From SXOA01 sp046153945 (GTDB lineage: Bacteria > Planctomycetota > Planctomycetia > Pirellulales > Pirellulaceae): a stretch of 64,000 bases of DNA. Positions 24,085 to 34,338 of the stretch are shown here, piece after piece. Within the stretch, counting starts at the first letter, position 1. Each line of letters opens with the position of its first letter. The notes below the pieces were generated by a model, which was not told where the DNA came from, ran no database searches, and worked only from the letters and a program-made list of their open reading frames with translations. The DNA is taken from NCBI GenBank assembly GCA_046153945.1, contig JBJXFF010000153.1:1-64000 (forward strand), given 5' to 3'. A program made the position numbers and the translations under genes.

Positions 24085-27071
24085 GCTATTGGCTCACATT
24101 CTGCCCAGTTGAGGCCGGTTTTGACGTCGATTTTCAGCGGCACGACGAGCTTTGCAGCACCAGACATTTCTTGCACTACCATCTTCGTCAGTTGATCCTG
24201 CTCCTCGGGCGGGAACTCGAAAACGAGTTCGTCGTGAATTTGCAGAAGCATCTTTGCTTGTAGCTTCTCCTCTTTGAGCCGCCGATGCAAGTTAATCATG
24301 GCCCGCTTGATGATGTCGGCTGCGGAGCCCTGAATGACCGTGTTGATGGCAATTCGCTCAGGCAGATTCCGCTGCCGCTTGTCTTGCAGCGAATCGGGAT
24401 CGCGGACGCCGCTGACGGGGCGGCGGCGGCCGGAGATTGTGCTGACGTAGCCTTGCTTGCGGCACTGGATCAGTGTCTGCCGCATGAACTCATCGACTCC
24501 CGGATAGCCGGCGAAGTAGGCGTCAATGAATTTGGCCGCGTCGCTCTTGCTGATGTCGATGCTCTTGGCGAGGCCGAACGGACTTTGGCCATAGATGACG
24601 CCGAAGTTGATCGCCTTCGCACTCCGCCGCATCGCTTTGGTTACATCCGCCAGCGGCACGCCATAGACTTCGCTGGCGACCTGCGTGTGGATGTCCCGGT
24701 CCTCGTCAAACGCTTTCTTTAGCGCCGCATCGCCCGAAAAGTGAGCCATAACCCGCAGCTCAATTTGCGAATAATCCGCCGTCATCAGCCGCCAGCCGGG
24801 AGGGCCGGGGAGGAACGCGCTCCGGATGGCTCGCCCTTGCTCCGTCCGAATCGGGATGTTTTGCAAGTTCGGATCTTGCGAACTGAGCCGACCGGTCGCC
24901 GCCACGTCTTGCTTGAACGAGGTATGCACGCGGCCGGTCTGCGGATGAATCAATTCTTGCAGCGAGTCAACGTAGGTGCTCTTCAGTTTCGTGTTTTGGC
25001 GATACTCCAGAATTTTGGCCGGCAGCGGATGGAGCTTGGCCATGTCTTCAAGGACTTCGGCATCCATCGCCGGCCCCGTCTTCGTCCGCTTTGTGATCGG
25101 CAGACCGAGGGTGTCGAAGAGGAGCTTGGCGAGTTGGATGCGCGAGTCAATGTTGAACTCGCCCCCGGCAATGGCGTAGATTTCCTTTTCCAAGTCGGCG
25201 ATTCGAGTAACGAACTCACTATCGAGTTGTCGCAACCGGGCTCCGTCCACACGGATGCCGTTAAATTCCAAATCGGCCAGCACTTCAATCAGAGGAATTT
25301 CGAGCCCGGTGAACAGTTCCGCCAGGCCTTGTTCCGCCAGTCGCGGCTCCAGAATCTCCAGTAGCCGCAGCGGCACGTCGGCATCCTCGGCGGCGTAGGC
25401 GGTGATGAGTGGAACGGGAACATCCTCCATTTTCTTCTGATTTTTCCCGCTGCCGATGAGGGACTTGATGCTGATGTTGGTGTGCCGCAGATAGCGGCGG
25501 GCCAGATCGTCCAGGCCATGCGTCCGCTCGCCGGGGTCAAGCAAATAGTCCGCCACCATCGTGTCGAACGAGGCTCCCTGCAATTCCACGCCGGCTGTCC
25601 GCAGGACGACCATGTCATACTTGATGTTTTGCCCGACCTTCTCGATGGCGGGATTTTCGAGGACCGGTCGAAGTATTTCGATCGCGATTTTGGGATCGAT
25701 TTGAGGATCACCTGCCGGAGCGCGCACTGGAACGTAATACGCCTCGCCCGGCTGAAAGCAAAACGAATAACCGACGATCTCCGCCCACCGCGGCTGAATT
25801 GAAGTCGTCTCTGTATCCAGGACCAGCCGTTTCTGCTGGGACATCGTGGCGACCAGTTCGCGCAGTTCCGCCTCGGTGGCAATGGTTTTGTAAGTCGCGA
25901 TCCACGAAGCTTCTTCAAACCGCGAAGCTTCCCCCGTCGTCGCGGACGCGCCTTCTTCTGCTTCCACCGTCACGTCCGACTCGGGAACCATATCATCCCT
26001 GCTGACGCGCGGAACAACAGGAAGTGACTCGCTGGTCGGCAATCGTTTCCCCATCGCCGCCAGCCGCGTGGCAATCTGCCGGAACCCGCATTCGCGGCAG
26101 AGGGCCTCGACGTCGTCGATCTTAAACCGGCCGATTCGGGCCGATCCCCAGTCGATTTCCAAAGGCACATGGGTATCCAGCCGAACCAACTGGCGACTGA
26201 TCAGAGCCTGCTCCTTGCCGGCGATAATATTTTCCCGCCGCTTGGTGCCGCTGATTTCCGCCGTGTGCTCGTAAATCCCCTCCAGCGTCTCAAACTTGGA
26301 AAGCAACTCCTGCGCGGTCTTGGGTCCAATCTGCGGTACGCCGGGAATTCCGTCCACGCTATCGCCGACCAAAGTCTGAAAATCGATGACCTGGTCAGGG
26401 CGGATTCCCCAAGTTGCTTTCAGGGCAACTTCGTCAAAGACCTCGTTCTTGCGGATGTTGAAGACTTTCACCCGTTCCGAAATGAGCTGGCGGGCATCCT
26501 TGTCCCCCGTGACGAGATACGCTGCCCCCCCGGCCTCCGACACCAGCCGCCCCATCGTCGCCAGCACGTCGTCCGCCTCGTAGCCGGGGATGGAAAGGAC
26601 CGGAATGTTAAGGGCCTCCAGAAACCGATGAATCATCGGAATCTGCAACTGCAAATCGGCTGGCATCTCCTCCCGATGCTGCTTGTACGCGGGAAAAATC
26701 TCATGGCGGAAATTCTCGCCGGGGTGATCGAACGCACAAATCAAGAGATCCGCCTTGCGATTCTCGATCAAATCGACCAGGTCCCGCATGAACCCCTGCA
26801 CCGCTCCCACCGGTTGACCGGTGGGTCCTGTCATCTCCGGCATCCCGTGGAAGACCTGGTAAATGAGCGAATGCGAATCGACGATATAAACCGACCTTCC
26901 GGCCAGATCGCCGCCAGCGACGTCGTCTTCACTCGCCCGACGCGCCAGCGAGGGATCTTCGCCCGGTGGCGGCGGACAGACCGCCAACACCGGTTCCTGG
27001 ACACTTGGTTTATTGCCAATCTCGGGTTCGTCGAACCCGGCTAGCGTCTGTTGTCTGGAGGTTTTAGCCAT
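24081..27071 (-). CDS. polA: DNA polymerase I
   Basis: A 996-residue DNA polymerase I with all three domains. A roughly 60-residue Pro-rich extension precedes the 5'-3' exonuclease domain (from VYIVDSHSLIYQ). The 3'-5' proofreading domain keeps DTE at about 415-417 and NIKYD, so it is probably active, unlike some planctomycete and Bacillus versions. The polymerase domain has motif A MTADYSQIELR near 762, the O-helix FGVIYGQSPFGLA, and motif C HDELVFEF near 943. It replicates gaps and removes RNA primers. It is first in a unit with coaE. Confidence 0.97.
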   Translation of the reverse strand: MAKTSRQQTLAGFDEPEIGNKPSVQEPVLAVCPPPPGEDPSLARRASEDDVAGGDLAGRSVYIVDSHSLIYQVFHGMPEMTGPTGQPVGAVQGFMRDLVDLIENRKADLLICAFDHPGENFRHEIFPAYKQHREEMPADLQLQIPMIHRFLEALNIPVLSIPGYEADDVLATMGRLVSEAGGAAYLVTGDKDARQLISERVKVFNIRKNEVFDEVALKATWGIRPDQVIDFQTLVGDSVDGIPGVPQIGPKTAQELLSKFETLEGIYEHTAEISGTKRRENIIAGKEQALISRQLVRLDTHVPLEIDWGSARIGRFKIDDVEALCRECGFRQIATRLAAMGKRLPTSESLPVVPRVSRDDMVPESDVTVEAEEGASATTGEASRFEEASWIATYKTIATEAELRELVATMSQQKRLVLDTETTSIQPRWAEIVGYSFCFQPGEAYYVPVRAPAGDPQIDPKIAIEILRPVLENPAIEKVGQNIKYDMVVLRTAGVELQGASFDTMVADYLLDPGERTHGLDDLARRYLRHTNISIKSLIGSGKNQKKMEDVPVPLITAYAAEDADVPLRLLEILEPRLAEQGLAELFTGLEIPLIEVLADLEFNGIRVDGARLRQLDSEFVTRIADLEKEIYAIAGGEFNIDSRIQLAKLLFDTLGLPITKRTKTGPAMDAEVLEDMAKLHPLPAKILEYRQNTKLKSTYVDSLQELIHPQTGRVHTSFKQDVAATGRLSSQDPNLQNIPIRTEQGRAIRSAFLPGPPGWRLMTADYSQIELRVMAHFSGDAALKKAFDEDRDIHTQVASEVYGVPLADVTKAMRRSAKAINFGVIYGQSPFGLAKSIDISKSDAAKFIDAYFAGYPGVDEFMRQTLIQCRKQGYVSTISGRRRPVSGVRDPDSLQDKRQRNLPERIAINTVIQGSAADIIKRAMINLHRRLKEEKLQAKMLLQIHDELVFEFPPEEQDQLTKMVVQEMSGAAKLVVPLKIDVKTGLNWAECEPIA

Positions 27072-27559
27072 AGTAATTGGAACCGTCTCGGACGAGCGAA
27101 ATCGCCTTCTTCACCGCGCAAACTCGTCAGTGGTGATAAGCGGCTTGCACCCACCCGGAGGAGCGGGTGGATTCATGTTATTCAGAGCCTTTCAAACGAG
27201 ACTTACGTTGATTCATGCCGCTGCAACTCATTGCCGAACTGAGATTTGCGACGAATCGAATTGACACAACCTGATTCATGAGTGCAGTTCTTGATTCATA
27301 CGGTAGTTTTCTAATTTATAAGGTGTTTTTCAGGTAGTGAAACGGAAGTTTTGCGGTATCGAATTCGGCATTGCCCTCTCACGGACAGGCTATGGGACCG
27401 GAGCCTGAATTCGGACCATCTGGTATTATACACAATTGAACAGTAGTCGGCAAGGGGTTGCAAAATGAGTATTAGGCATCAACGCCGCTAAAGTACTGAG
27501 TACCAAGTCCGATGGCTGACGGCTCGGAACGCGAACTCTGTTCACTCGACTCTGCTGAA
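27072..27559. other. Long intergenic region upstream of polA
   Basis: 488 bp. A short hairpin (CCACCCG/CGGGTGG) is at 27151-27170. TGATTCAT occurs at 27209-27216, 27272-27279 and 27292-27299, with a near copy at 27169. The rest is rather AT-rich and includes the polA promoter, which I cannot place, and the 3' side of the next gene. No ORF or RNA was supported. Confidence 0.55.
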
Positions 27560-30457
27560 CTAAAACTCCCGCACCTTCTTCGGCAACGCCTCGCGCGGCA
27601 CCGGGGGGAGTTCGTCGGCGGCTGGTTTTTTCTTGGGGTCGGGTTCCTTGGGCTTGAGGGCCTTCTGGCCGCCGCCGAAGAGGTCGAAGACGTTAATGTT
27701 CGGAATCTCGATTTTCGGCAGCTCGCCGGCGGCGGCAGGTTTGCGCTGCATGTCGATTTCGACGTGGGCGAGCAGTTTGTCGTCGAGCTTGATGAGGCTG
27801 GCGTCCGCGCCGCGGAACCATTCCAGCAAGGGCGCGGAATAGTCTTCCGGCATCCATTGGCCCGGTTTGGGAGTGGCTTTCGATTGCCAGTATTTGCCGC
27901 CGCCGGGAAGTTCCGTCAGCTCATAATCTTCTCCGAGCGTGCAGCGGAGCCGGGCGTCGAGCAGGTCTTCCGCCACGCCGCGGCAGTCTTCCAGCGGGAC
28001 TTGCAACTGCTGGTTGAGCGAATGGAGCAGCCGATTGTTGCCGGCGTTGGTCTCCAGCGCCCGCTGATACCAGGTGGCGTTGATCCAGGAAGCAAATTTG
28101 GACTGGGACAAATCACCGACGTGCAGCCGCACTTGGGCCGGCTCGGCGGCTTCCACCGGGCGGAGGTTCGGAGTGACATCGGCCAGAAGTTGCGGATCGA
28201 ACGAGAGGACGGAGAACCCGTTGCCCTGCCGCCGCCAGAGGCCGAACAGCAGCTTGGAAAATCCGTACTGGTCCGGCGGCGTTCCCCCGAGCCCCAACGG
28301 CAGCATGTCGAGAAAGCCGGGCTTGGGCCAGCCGCCGAGATAGCCCGGCGTGGAGCGGATGAGTTGCAGCGTCTGCATCAGTCCCTTGGGGGGCAAGTCG
28401 CTGAGGGGAACCATGTCCTGCACGCCGAGGAACATCGTGCTCGGCGGTACCGTGGGGAATAGCAGCCCTCCCTTGATGGAGGCTTGCAGATTGATGACAT
28501 CGCCGGGGGCCGGCGTGATCATGGTGTTGTTCGCCGGGCCAAGCATGGAGGTGAACGTGCGGTATTTGCTGTCATCGAACGGGGCAATGGTGCCATCAAT
28601 GACGAGCCGCTCTTGCCCCGGCTTTTCGAGAGCGAACCGGCGGAGGCAGACCATGAGGGGATCAAGCTGCTTCCAATCGTGGATGTAGGCCTGGGCAAGT
28701 TCGGTATGATGGGCCTGCTCGCTTTCCGTCAGTCCTTTGATTTCCACGTCCGGAACTGGAACGAAGGTTCCCCGAGCACCGCGGCGAGAATCAACGATTT
28801 TGTCCCCCGCGATGATCGGCCCGCTGCCGTCGGGACGGCGGCCAAAACCCTTGGGAAGAAAGCCGGCGTCCACGAGGTCTTCAATGCTGTCCGCCGGGGC
28901 TCGTTCTCCGCGGGCGGCCAGGCGGGCCAGCGTGAGAGCTTCAATGTCGGTAACCGACTTCATCCGCCGCGAAAGTTCCACCTGATATTGGGGCGAGAGC
29001 AGTCCCTGGAAAAACTTGGCGGACATATAGACGAAAATCGTGTCTTCGCGTTTGAGCGGCATCTGCATCCGGGCGAAGCGAAATTCTTCCGACTGGCCGA
29101 GAGAGTCCTTGCCGCTGCCGGCTTCGTAGAACCGCTCGACCATCGCCCGCGAAGTGGTGACCAAATGGAATTTGCCATCCACTGCGTGAAACGACCGGAG
29201 TCGATTGTCTGGAGTGGAAATGAACGAGACGTCGTGCCCGGCGATTTTAAGAGTCTCTGCCGAAGAGCCGTTGGCCTTTTCTCGTTCCAATGCTCGTTTG
29301 CGCTGGGCAGAAACGTCGTTGGCAAAGAGGTCGTTGTGCGCCTGGAAGAGCATGCCGATGGCGGCTCCTTCGTTGACGTAGGTATCGCGACCGATGAGGG
29401 CGACATCGGCGATGACCTGGTTGCCAAAAATCTCGGCGAGGGCGTTTTGTTCCAGGGCGAGTTGCTCGCGGGCTCGCTTGTTGAGCGGAGGGATATAGCC
29501 GCGGAGCGTGACCATGCTGCTGATGTCGCCGCCGTAGTCCTCCAGCAGTTTGTTGAGCCAAAGGTAGTTGCTGAACTTGTCGAAGCGAACGTAAAAGCAC
29601 TCCTGTGGCACATGCAGCGACATTGGTTCCACGGCAACGTCCTTGGGGAGCGGCGGAAGCGATAGTTCGGGCCAGTTGAGAGTCGGCGGCAGCGGGAAGC
29701 GAATCGCTTCACCAAAGTCACCTCGGCCGAGCATCGTTGTTTTCAGCGTTTCGCTGCGGAGCCGTTCCATGCCAAGGAGAAGCTCCAGCGACTGCTGGGT
29801 TTTTGGCACGGCAGGATCTTGGGCGGCCTGCGGCTGCTCGCGGAGGAGTTCGCCGACTTTATTCTTTAGCTTTCCGATGAGGGGCCGCTCGGGACGGCCT
29901 TCGCGCGGCGGACGGGGGGCAGGCTGGGCAGTAAGAGCATCCACATGCAGCCGCTGGGCGAGCATGGAGGTGAGATAGTTCTGCACGAGCTGCGGATGGT
30001 CGCCGGCTTCCGCCAAATTCTTGGCTTGCTGCGAATAGTCCTTCCACCAACTGGCGACGAGCCGGGCGTGCAATGTTCCTTCACTCGCGGCCACAGGGAG
30101 CGTGAATTCCAGCAGCTTGGGAGTATAAATGCTGATCTTGAGTGGCGCATCCCCTTGAAACAGAAAGGTCAGTGTGACGCTTCCCGCCCCCTGATTGTTG
30201 CCCCCATCGAGAAGTTGCCCCAGGGCCTTTCCCACTCCCGCGGCCGCGATGGCTGGGTAATGGACGCGGCCATCGCTTTCGTAAAGGAGGACGCGGCTTT
30301 CGTCGATGGGTCCCCCAGCGTCCGCGGCAGCGAAAGTGACACGAGCCACACCGAACGGCTTGCCGGCAATGGCTTCACCTTCCACGCGAGCGTGAGCGGT
30401 GGACGTGAGCAGGTCGCACAGCAGGGCGACTAGCGAAATAAGGTAAGTGCGCAACAT
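27560..30457 (-). CDS. Large secreted protein of unknown function
   Basis: A 965-residue exported protein. The ATG at 30457 opens a signal peptide (MLRTYLISLVALLCDLLTSTAHA); an ATG at 30562 adds 35 residues before it and is unlikely. The mature protein has no motif I recognise. It has long Leu-rich helical stretches, several Lys/Arg-rich blocks and segments like SSMVTLRGYIPPLNKRAREQ and NEGAAIGMLFQAHNDLFAND. The C-terminal 60 residues are charged and Pro/Lys-rich (PKPEPDPKKKPAADEL-like). It may be periplasmic or outer-membrane associated. Planctomycete-restricted family is likely but unproven. Confidence 0.75.
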   Translation of the reverse strand: MLRTYLISLVALLCDLLTSTAHARVEGEAIAGKPFGVARVTFAAADAGGPIDESRVLLYESDGRVHYPAIAAAGVGKALGQLLDGGNNQGAGSVTLTFLFQGDAPLKISIYTPKLLEFTLPVAASEGTLHARLVASWWKDYSQQAKNLAEAGDHPQLVQNYLTSMLAQRLHVDALTAQPAPRPPREGRPERPLIGKLKNKVGELLREQPQAAQDPAVPKTQQSLELLLGMERLRSETLKTTMLGRGDFGEAIRFPLPPTLNWPELSLPPLPKDVAVEPMSLHVPQECFYVRFDKFSNYLWLNKLLEDYGGDISSMVTLRGYIPPLNKRAREQLALEQNALAEIFGNQVIADVALIGRDTYVNEGAAIGMLFQAHNDLFANDVSAQRKRALEREKANGSSAETLKIAGHDVSFISTPDNRLRSFHAVDGKFHLVTTSRAMVERFYEAGSGKDSLGQSEEFRFARMQMPLKREDTIFVYMSAKFFQGLLSPQYQVELSRRMKSVTDIEALTLARLAARGERAPADSIEDLVDAGFLPKGFGRRPDGSGPIIAGDKIVDSRRGARGTFVPVPDVEIKGLTESEQAHHTELAQAYIHDWKQLDPLMVCLRRFALEKPGQERLVIDGTIAPFDDSKYRTFTSMLGPANNTMITPAPGDVINLQASIKGGLLFPTVPPSTMFLGVQDMVPLSDLPPKGLMQTLQLIRSTPGYLGGWPKPGFLDMLPLGLGGTPPDQYGFSKLLFGLWRRQGNGFSVLSFDPQLLADVTPNLRPVEAAEPAQVRLHVGDLSQSKFASWINATWYQRALETNAGNNRLLHSLNQQLQVPLEDCRGVAEDLLDARLRCTLGEDYELTELPGGGKYWQSKATPKPGQWMPEDYSAPLLEWFRGADASLIKLDDKLLAHVEIDMQRKPAAAGELPKIEIPNINVFDLFGGGQKALKPKEPDPKKKPAADELPPVPREALPKKVREF

Positions 30458-30619
30458 GGGCGACTCCGTTCCAACAAAACAATTGGTGCAATCAGACGTT
30501 TGATATTGTATGCGAGGTGGCCGTTTAAGACACGGCTGTGACGCAACTCTTCTGCTGTCCATGAGTTATGCCTGATGCAGTCAGTTCATTCCGGGGGCGA
30601 CTCCTGCTACAACAAAGAA

Positions 30620-31339
30620 ATGCTGTTGCTCGATCTGACGCTGCCGACTCCTGAAGAAAACCTGGCTCTGGATGAGGCACTCTTGGACTCGGCTGAAGAA
30701 TCCGATTCCCCCACGGAAGTTCTCCGGTTCTGGGAATCAGTCCGGCCCGTCGTCGTGCTGGGTAGAAGCTCCAAAGCTGCCCAAGAAGCTCGGCTGGACG
30801 AATGCCACTCGGCCGGCGTCCCCATCCTCCGGCGTTGCAGCGGCGGCGCGGCGATTGTCGCCGGCCCCGGCTGCCTGATGTATGCCGTGGTTTTGAGCTA
30901 CGAACTGCGTCCCGAATTGCGATCCCTCGACGTCGCCCACTGCTTCGTCCTCAGCCGCCTACGTGATGCCCTCTTGCCGCTCGCTGCCGGTGTGCAAATC
31001 CGGGGGACCAGCGACCTGGCACTCGGAGACCAAAAGTTCTCCGGCAACAGTCTCCGCTGCAAGCGGAACCACCTGCTTTACCACGGCACGCTGCTCTACA
31101 ACTTCGACCTGACGCTCGTCGAGAAGTATCTGGGAACCGCCCCCCGCCAGCCGGCTTATCGGAAGGAGCGGGCGCACGGCCAGTTTGTGACCAATACTTC
31201 CCTGTCGCCTGCGGCAATGAAACAGGCAGTTGTTACTGCCTTGGGAGCCTTTCAGACGCTCACAAACTGGCCTCAGGAATTGCTCCGCAAGCTAGTCGCG
31301 GAGCGGTACACCCAGGAAAACTGGAATCTGCGGCATTGA
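30620..31339 (+). CDS. Lipoate-protein ligase / octanoyltransferase family protein
   Basis: A 239-residue protein of the BPL/LplA/LipB fold. RRCSGGAAIV (71-80) matches the family's RRxSGGG motif and ALGDQKFSGNSLR (134-146) includes the conserved Lys139. It attaches lipoate or octanoate to carrier domains such as the E2 of 2-oxo acid dehydrogenases. Length suits LplA or LipM without the extra C-terminal domain. The fused E1 gene in this window would need such an enzyme, but is about 31 kb away. The ATG at 30620 starts the core fold. Confidence 0.85.
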   Translation: MLLLDLTLPTPEENLALDEALLDSAEESDSPTEVLRFWESVRPVVVLGRSSKAAQEARLDECHSAGVPILRRCSGGAAIVAGPGCLMYAVVLSYELRPELRSLDVAHCFVLSRLRDALLPLAAGVQIRGTSDLALGDQKFSGNSLRCKRNHLLYHGTLLYNFDLTLVEKYLGTAPRQPAYRKERAHGQFVTNTSLSPAAMKQAVVTALGAFQTLTNWPQELLRKLVAERYTQENWNLRH

Positions 31340-31446
31340 ATCGGCTGCAAGGTGCCACTTTTTCAATTGCCAGTTTCCTGTTTGATTACAATGCAAATTG
31401 ACGCCAATGCACTTGAATGTCCTTTCCGACAATGGGAGCAACTACA

Positions 31447-32022
31447 GTGACAACGCAACCCAAGGAAGACGGTGACGATGCAATCCAGATCATGGCCGAC
31501 CTGAAGCTGGCAAATTCGCTCGTGATCTTCGGACACCGCAAAGCGCACCCCGAAGCAATCAAGTTAGGCGAGCAGCTACAGCAGACTTTGATGGTGAAAT
31601 TGGCCAAGGCGCCACCACCGGAACAAGATTTGGACGCAGCCGATGCGGGCGAGATTACTTCACGAACCGCCCTTCCCCAGGCGACAGCTTCGACCACCCG
31701 CGAACAGTTGGGACGCATTGACGATGACCACTGGCGCTATCGGATTGATAAGAAAGATCCTCAAATCTTGGACCCGGGAGACCTCGATTTTCTCGACAAG
31801 GTGGAGGTTACGATGACCGCTATCGCCGAGGATTCAGACGCCAAGCTGTTCATCTATTGGCGTCGCGTCGGCCAGCCACAAAACGAAGACGATTTTGGTG
31901 CGGGAACGGGCAAAGCCATCGGGAGATGGAAACCCAAAGGGCGCGACTTTGAAGTCACTATCGAAAACCGCAACGGGCCGGACAATATGCTGGTCGAGAT
32001 TGAAAGGACCTACAGCCGCTAG
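31447..32022 (+). CDS. Hypothetical protein
   Basis: I chose GTG at 31447 because GGGAG lies eight bases upstream; ATGs at 31417 and 31432 are alternatives. The product is about 191 residues, acidic, without a signal peptide. A Trp/Arg patch (IYWRRVGQPQ), and a segment GRWKPKGRDFEVTIEN, suggest a small beta-rich domain at the C-terminus. No family recognised. It sits 107 bp after the lipoate enzyme and 36 bp before the secretin gene stop. Confidence 0.55.
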   Translation: MTTQPKEDGDDAIQIMADLKLANSLVIFGHRKAHPEAIKLGEQLQQTLMVKLAKAPPPEQDLDAADAGEITSRTALPQATASTTREQLGRIDDDHWRYRIDKKDPQILDPGDLDFLDKVEVTMTAIAEDSDAKLFIYWRRVGQPQNEDDFGAGTGKAIGRWKPKGRDFEVTIENRNGPDNMLVEIERTYSR

Positions 32023-32058
32023 AAATATTCAGCAACCTGAGCCGTAAGAACCCGGCGG

Positions 32059-33990
32059 CTATCTTCGCGGGTCCGTTTGATAATAGCGCACGGGTGCAAC
32101 TCGACTTTCCGCCGGAGGAGCCGGGGAGCTAGTACCCAGAGGACGGCGGCGCTGCGAAACCGCGGGACCACCGGGTCGCGCCACGGGCAATGGGGCGTCA
32201 TACCGGGCTGGTGAAACCGCACGGTCATAACTGCCTGTCGCCCTGGCCTGGGGCGGGGCGGGAGGCTGCAATTGCGGGAGTTCAGGATCGTCTTGCAATA
32301 TTATCGACTTCGTCGCTTCGCGACTCTCTGGTGCTGCCGAAGTAAACACTTCTCCTGGTGGGCAATACTCCTGGTCATTGCGAATTCCCCTCAGTCCAGA
32401 ATGCATGTCCTTGTGCTTGTCCTTCTTCTCCAAGTGATTCAGTTGCTCGTTGTAATGATATAAACGGTCGGATTGATGCTTGTCGGTGCGGTGTCTGGCA
32501 CGAATCTCTTCTCCCAGTCCGATTTGATCGTCGGAATACTTGAAGACTCGGTCGCGATATCGGCTTTCCAAGTCCTCGGATTCGAACAGCTTGGGAATAA
32601 TGTAAACGACCGTCTCGCTGTAGCGCCGGACCTGGTTTTTGCCGCGAAACAAGGGACCGACGACGGGAATTTTGGCAAAGCCGGGAATTTTGTTACGATT
32701 CTCCGCGACCTCTTCTTTGACAATGCCGCCCAGAATCAACGTATTGTCATCTTTGAGGATGACGGAGGTCCCGAGCTCGTTAACGCGTTGGCCCGGCAAT
32801 GTTGAGTCGACATTCGAGACATTGCTGAAAGTAGCCAGATTGGTGTTAACCGCCACATGCACGCTGTCAGGACCGACAATCGTCGGGGTCACGTTGATGG
32901 AGGTTTGTGAGTCGAGCGAAGCGGCTGTGTTGGAGACGGTGCCGGTGGGAGTGACCACGGCATTGAGAAAGTTGAATTTCTCGTTGAGCAGGACTTGCCC
33001 CGTCTGGCCGTTAATCACGGCGATGTGGGGATTAGTCACGATGCGAGCGAGTTTTTCCTGGGCGAGCAATGTCAAGTTGTGCCGGAATTGAGAGGTTAAC
33101 GTCCCGATTCCGGAGTACGCCAAACTCGCGGCCCCCGTCGCGGGATCAAACGCCATATTCTGGACGTCGATACCCCACGGGCTCGGGCCGTAATTGTTGG
33201 TGCCGAGAGTGGGCTGGGTGAGTCCCTGACTGAATTGCGGCGGCTTGGCTTTCAGCAAGGCACCGTCCTGGAGATTGTAGCGCCAGGTGAACTGGTCGTC
33301 GTGGAAATACTGCACGATCAAGACTTCGATCAGCACCACGCGGGTCCGGCGGTCAAGTGATTTCAGTTTCTTCACCGCCGCTCGCACTTCGGCCAGCGGT
33401 CCGGTGAGCAGAATGCCATTGTCGATGGTCAACTGGTAATGGGTCGCGGTTCCCATGTCTCCTTCGGTAGGGGTCGGGGGGACGCCGACTTTGGTCGCGA
33501 GATCATGACGGTCAAAATTTCCTCTTCCGTCTCCTTTGAGTGGATTCGCTTGAGGAAACCCATGCGGTTTCCCTTTGCTCAGCGAGTCGACAAGATCCGA
33601 TGCCCGCGAACGGCGACACATGTAAACATAGTTAACAGATTCGCTCAATTGTTCGTCGGGACAATAAACGTGAAACGTGTCGCCTTGACGCACCACGAGC
33701 AGATCATACTTATCTTCCAGCTGAGTCATGAAACTATCGGCATCCTTGCCGTAAATGGGTCCATTGACGCTTTGCTCGGTGTGCTTCGGATGGATCACGG
33801 AATTGAGCCCTCGCGGGAGGGTGCTTTCTATCGCGTCTTGAATGGAAACATCCCTCTTGGTTTTCTCCAACCGGTATTTGAGTGCCGCATCGTCGTCTTG
33901 CGCAAATACCGGAATCGGCAGGATGCTGGCGACGAACGCTATCAGCAGCAGCGGCAAACTGCGTCGAAAGCGATTCTGGCGGATGTTCAT
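32059..33990 (-). CDS. Secretin-family outer-membrane pore protein
   Basis: A 643-residue exported protein with a signal peptide ending near PVFAQ. The N-terminal part contains N-domain-like repeats, and the C-terminal beta region contains the secretin core: LIEVLIVQYF, KLARIVTNPHIAVINGQTGQVL and ILGGIVKEEVAENRNKIPGFAKIPV. Secretins form outer-membrane gates of type II, III or IV pilus systems. No other secretion gene is in the window, and the last 100 residues are Pro/Arg-rich (PPAPPQARATG). Many planctomycetes carry several orphan secretins of this kind. The partner is unknown. Confidence 0.87.
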   Translation of the reverse strand: MNIRQNRFRRSLPLLLIAFVASILPIPVFAQDDDAALKYRLEKTKRDVSIQDAIESTLPRGLNSVIHPKHTEQSVNGPIYGKDADSFMTQLEDKYDLLVVRQGDTFHVYCPDEQLSESVNYVYMCRRSRASDLVDSLSKGKPHGFPQANPLKGDGRGNFDRHDLATKVGVPPTPTEGDMGTATHYQLTIDNGILLTGPLAEVRAAVKKLKSLDRRTRVVLIEVLIVQYFHDDQFTWRYNLQDGALLKAKPPQFSQGLTQPTLGTNNYGPSPWGIDVQNMAFDPATGAASLAYSGIGTLTSQFRHNLTLLAQEKLARIVTNPHIAVINGQTGQVLLNEKFNFLNAVVTPTGTVSNTAASLDSQTSINVTPTIVGPDSVHVAVNTNLATFSNVSNVDSTLPGQRVNELGTSVILKDDNTLILGGIVKEEVAENRNKIPGFAKIPVVGPLFRGKNQVRRYSETVVYIIPKLFESEDLESRYRDRVFKYSDDQIGLGEEIRARHRTDKHQSDRLYHYNEQLNHLEKKDKHKDMHSGLRGIRNDQEYCPPGEVFTSAAPESREATKSIILQDDPELPQLQPPAPPQARATGSYDRAVSPARYDAPLPVARPGGPAVSQRRRPLGTSSPAPPAESRVAPVRYYQTDPRR

Positions 33991-34338
33991 TCGTCAGTCC
34001 TTGTGGATTGCGGCATTCCAGAACGGAACAGACAGTTTTGCTGCCTGGCAATGAAACACGCAGGCCCATATATCCCTTTCGACCCGCATAACCCTCAACA
34101 TGGGGAATGTCGCCGAATTCAGCAAAAGCTTCCCAGCTTGCCTGGCTTTCGGGGCTAACCTAGGGGAGTGAGAGGCCGGAAAACGATGTTTACCATCTAC
34201 TCAGGAGACATGATTCTGCCCGGCGACGCAGCTATTTCCCAGGGTTTACGCTTTGTTGACGGAAAGTTGTTGTTTGCGAGCGAATATCGGCTAGGGTAGC
34301 GAAGGCGGCAGTGGAAACTAATCCCCTGGAGCACGGCT
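33991..34338. other. Divergent promoter region
   Basis: 348 bp between the secretin and the giant membrane protein gene, which point away from each other. Promoters for both should lie here. I saw no repeat, RNA or ORF that I could support. Confidence 0.5.

Noticed and set aside
27512..28462. A 316-residue + frame
   Set aside because: Antisense to the large secreted protein, no motif.
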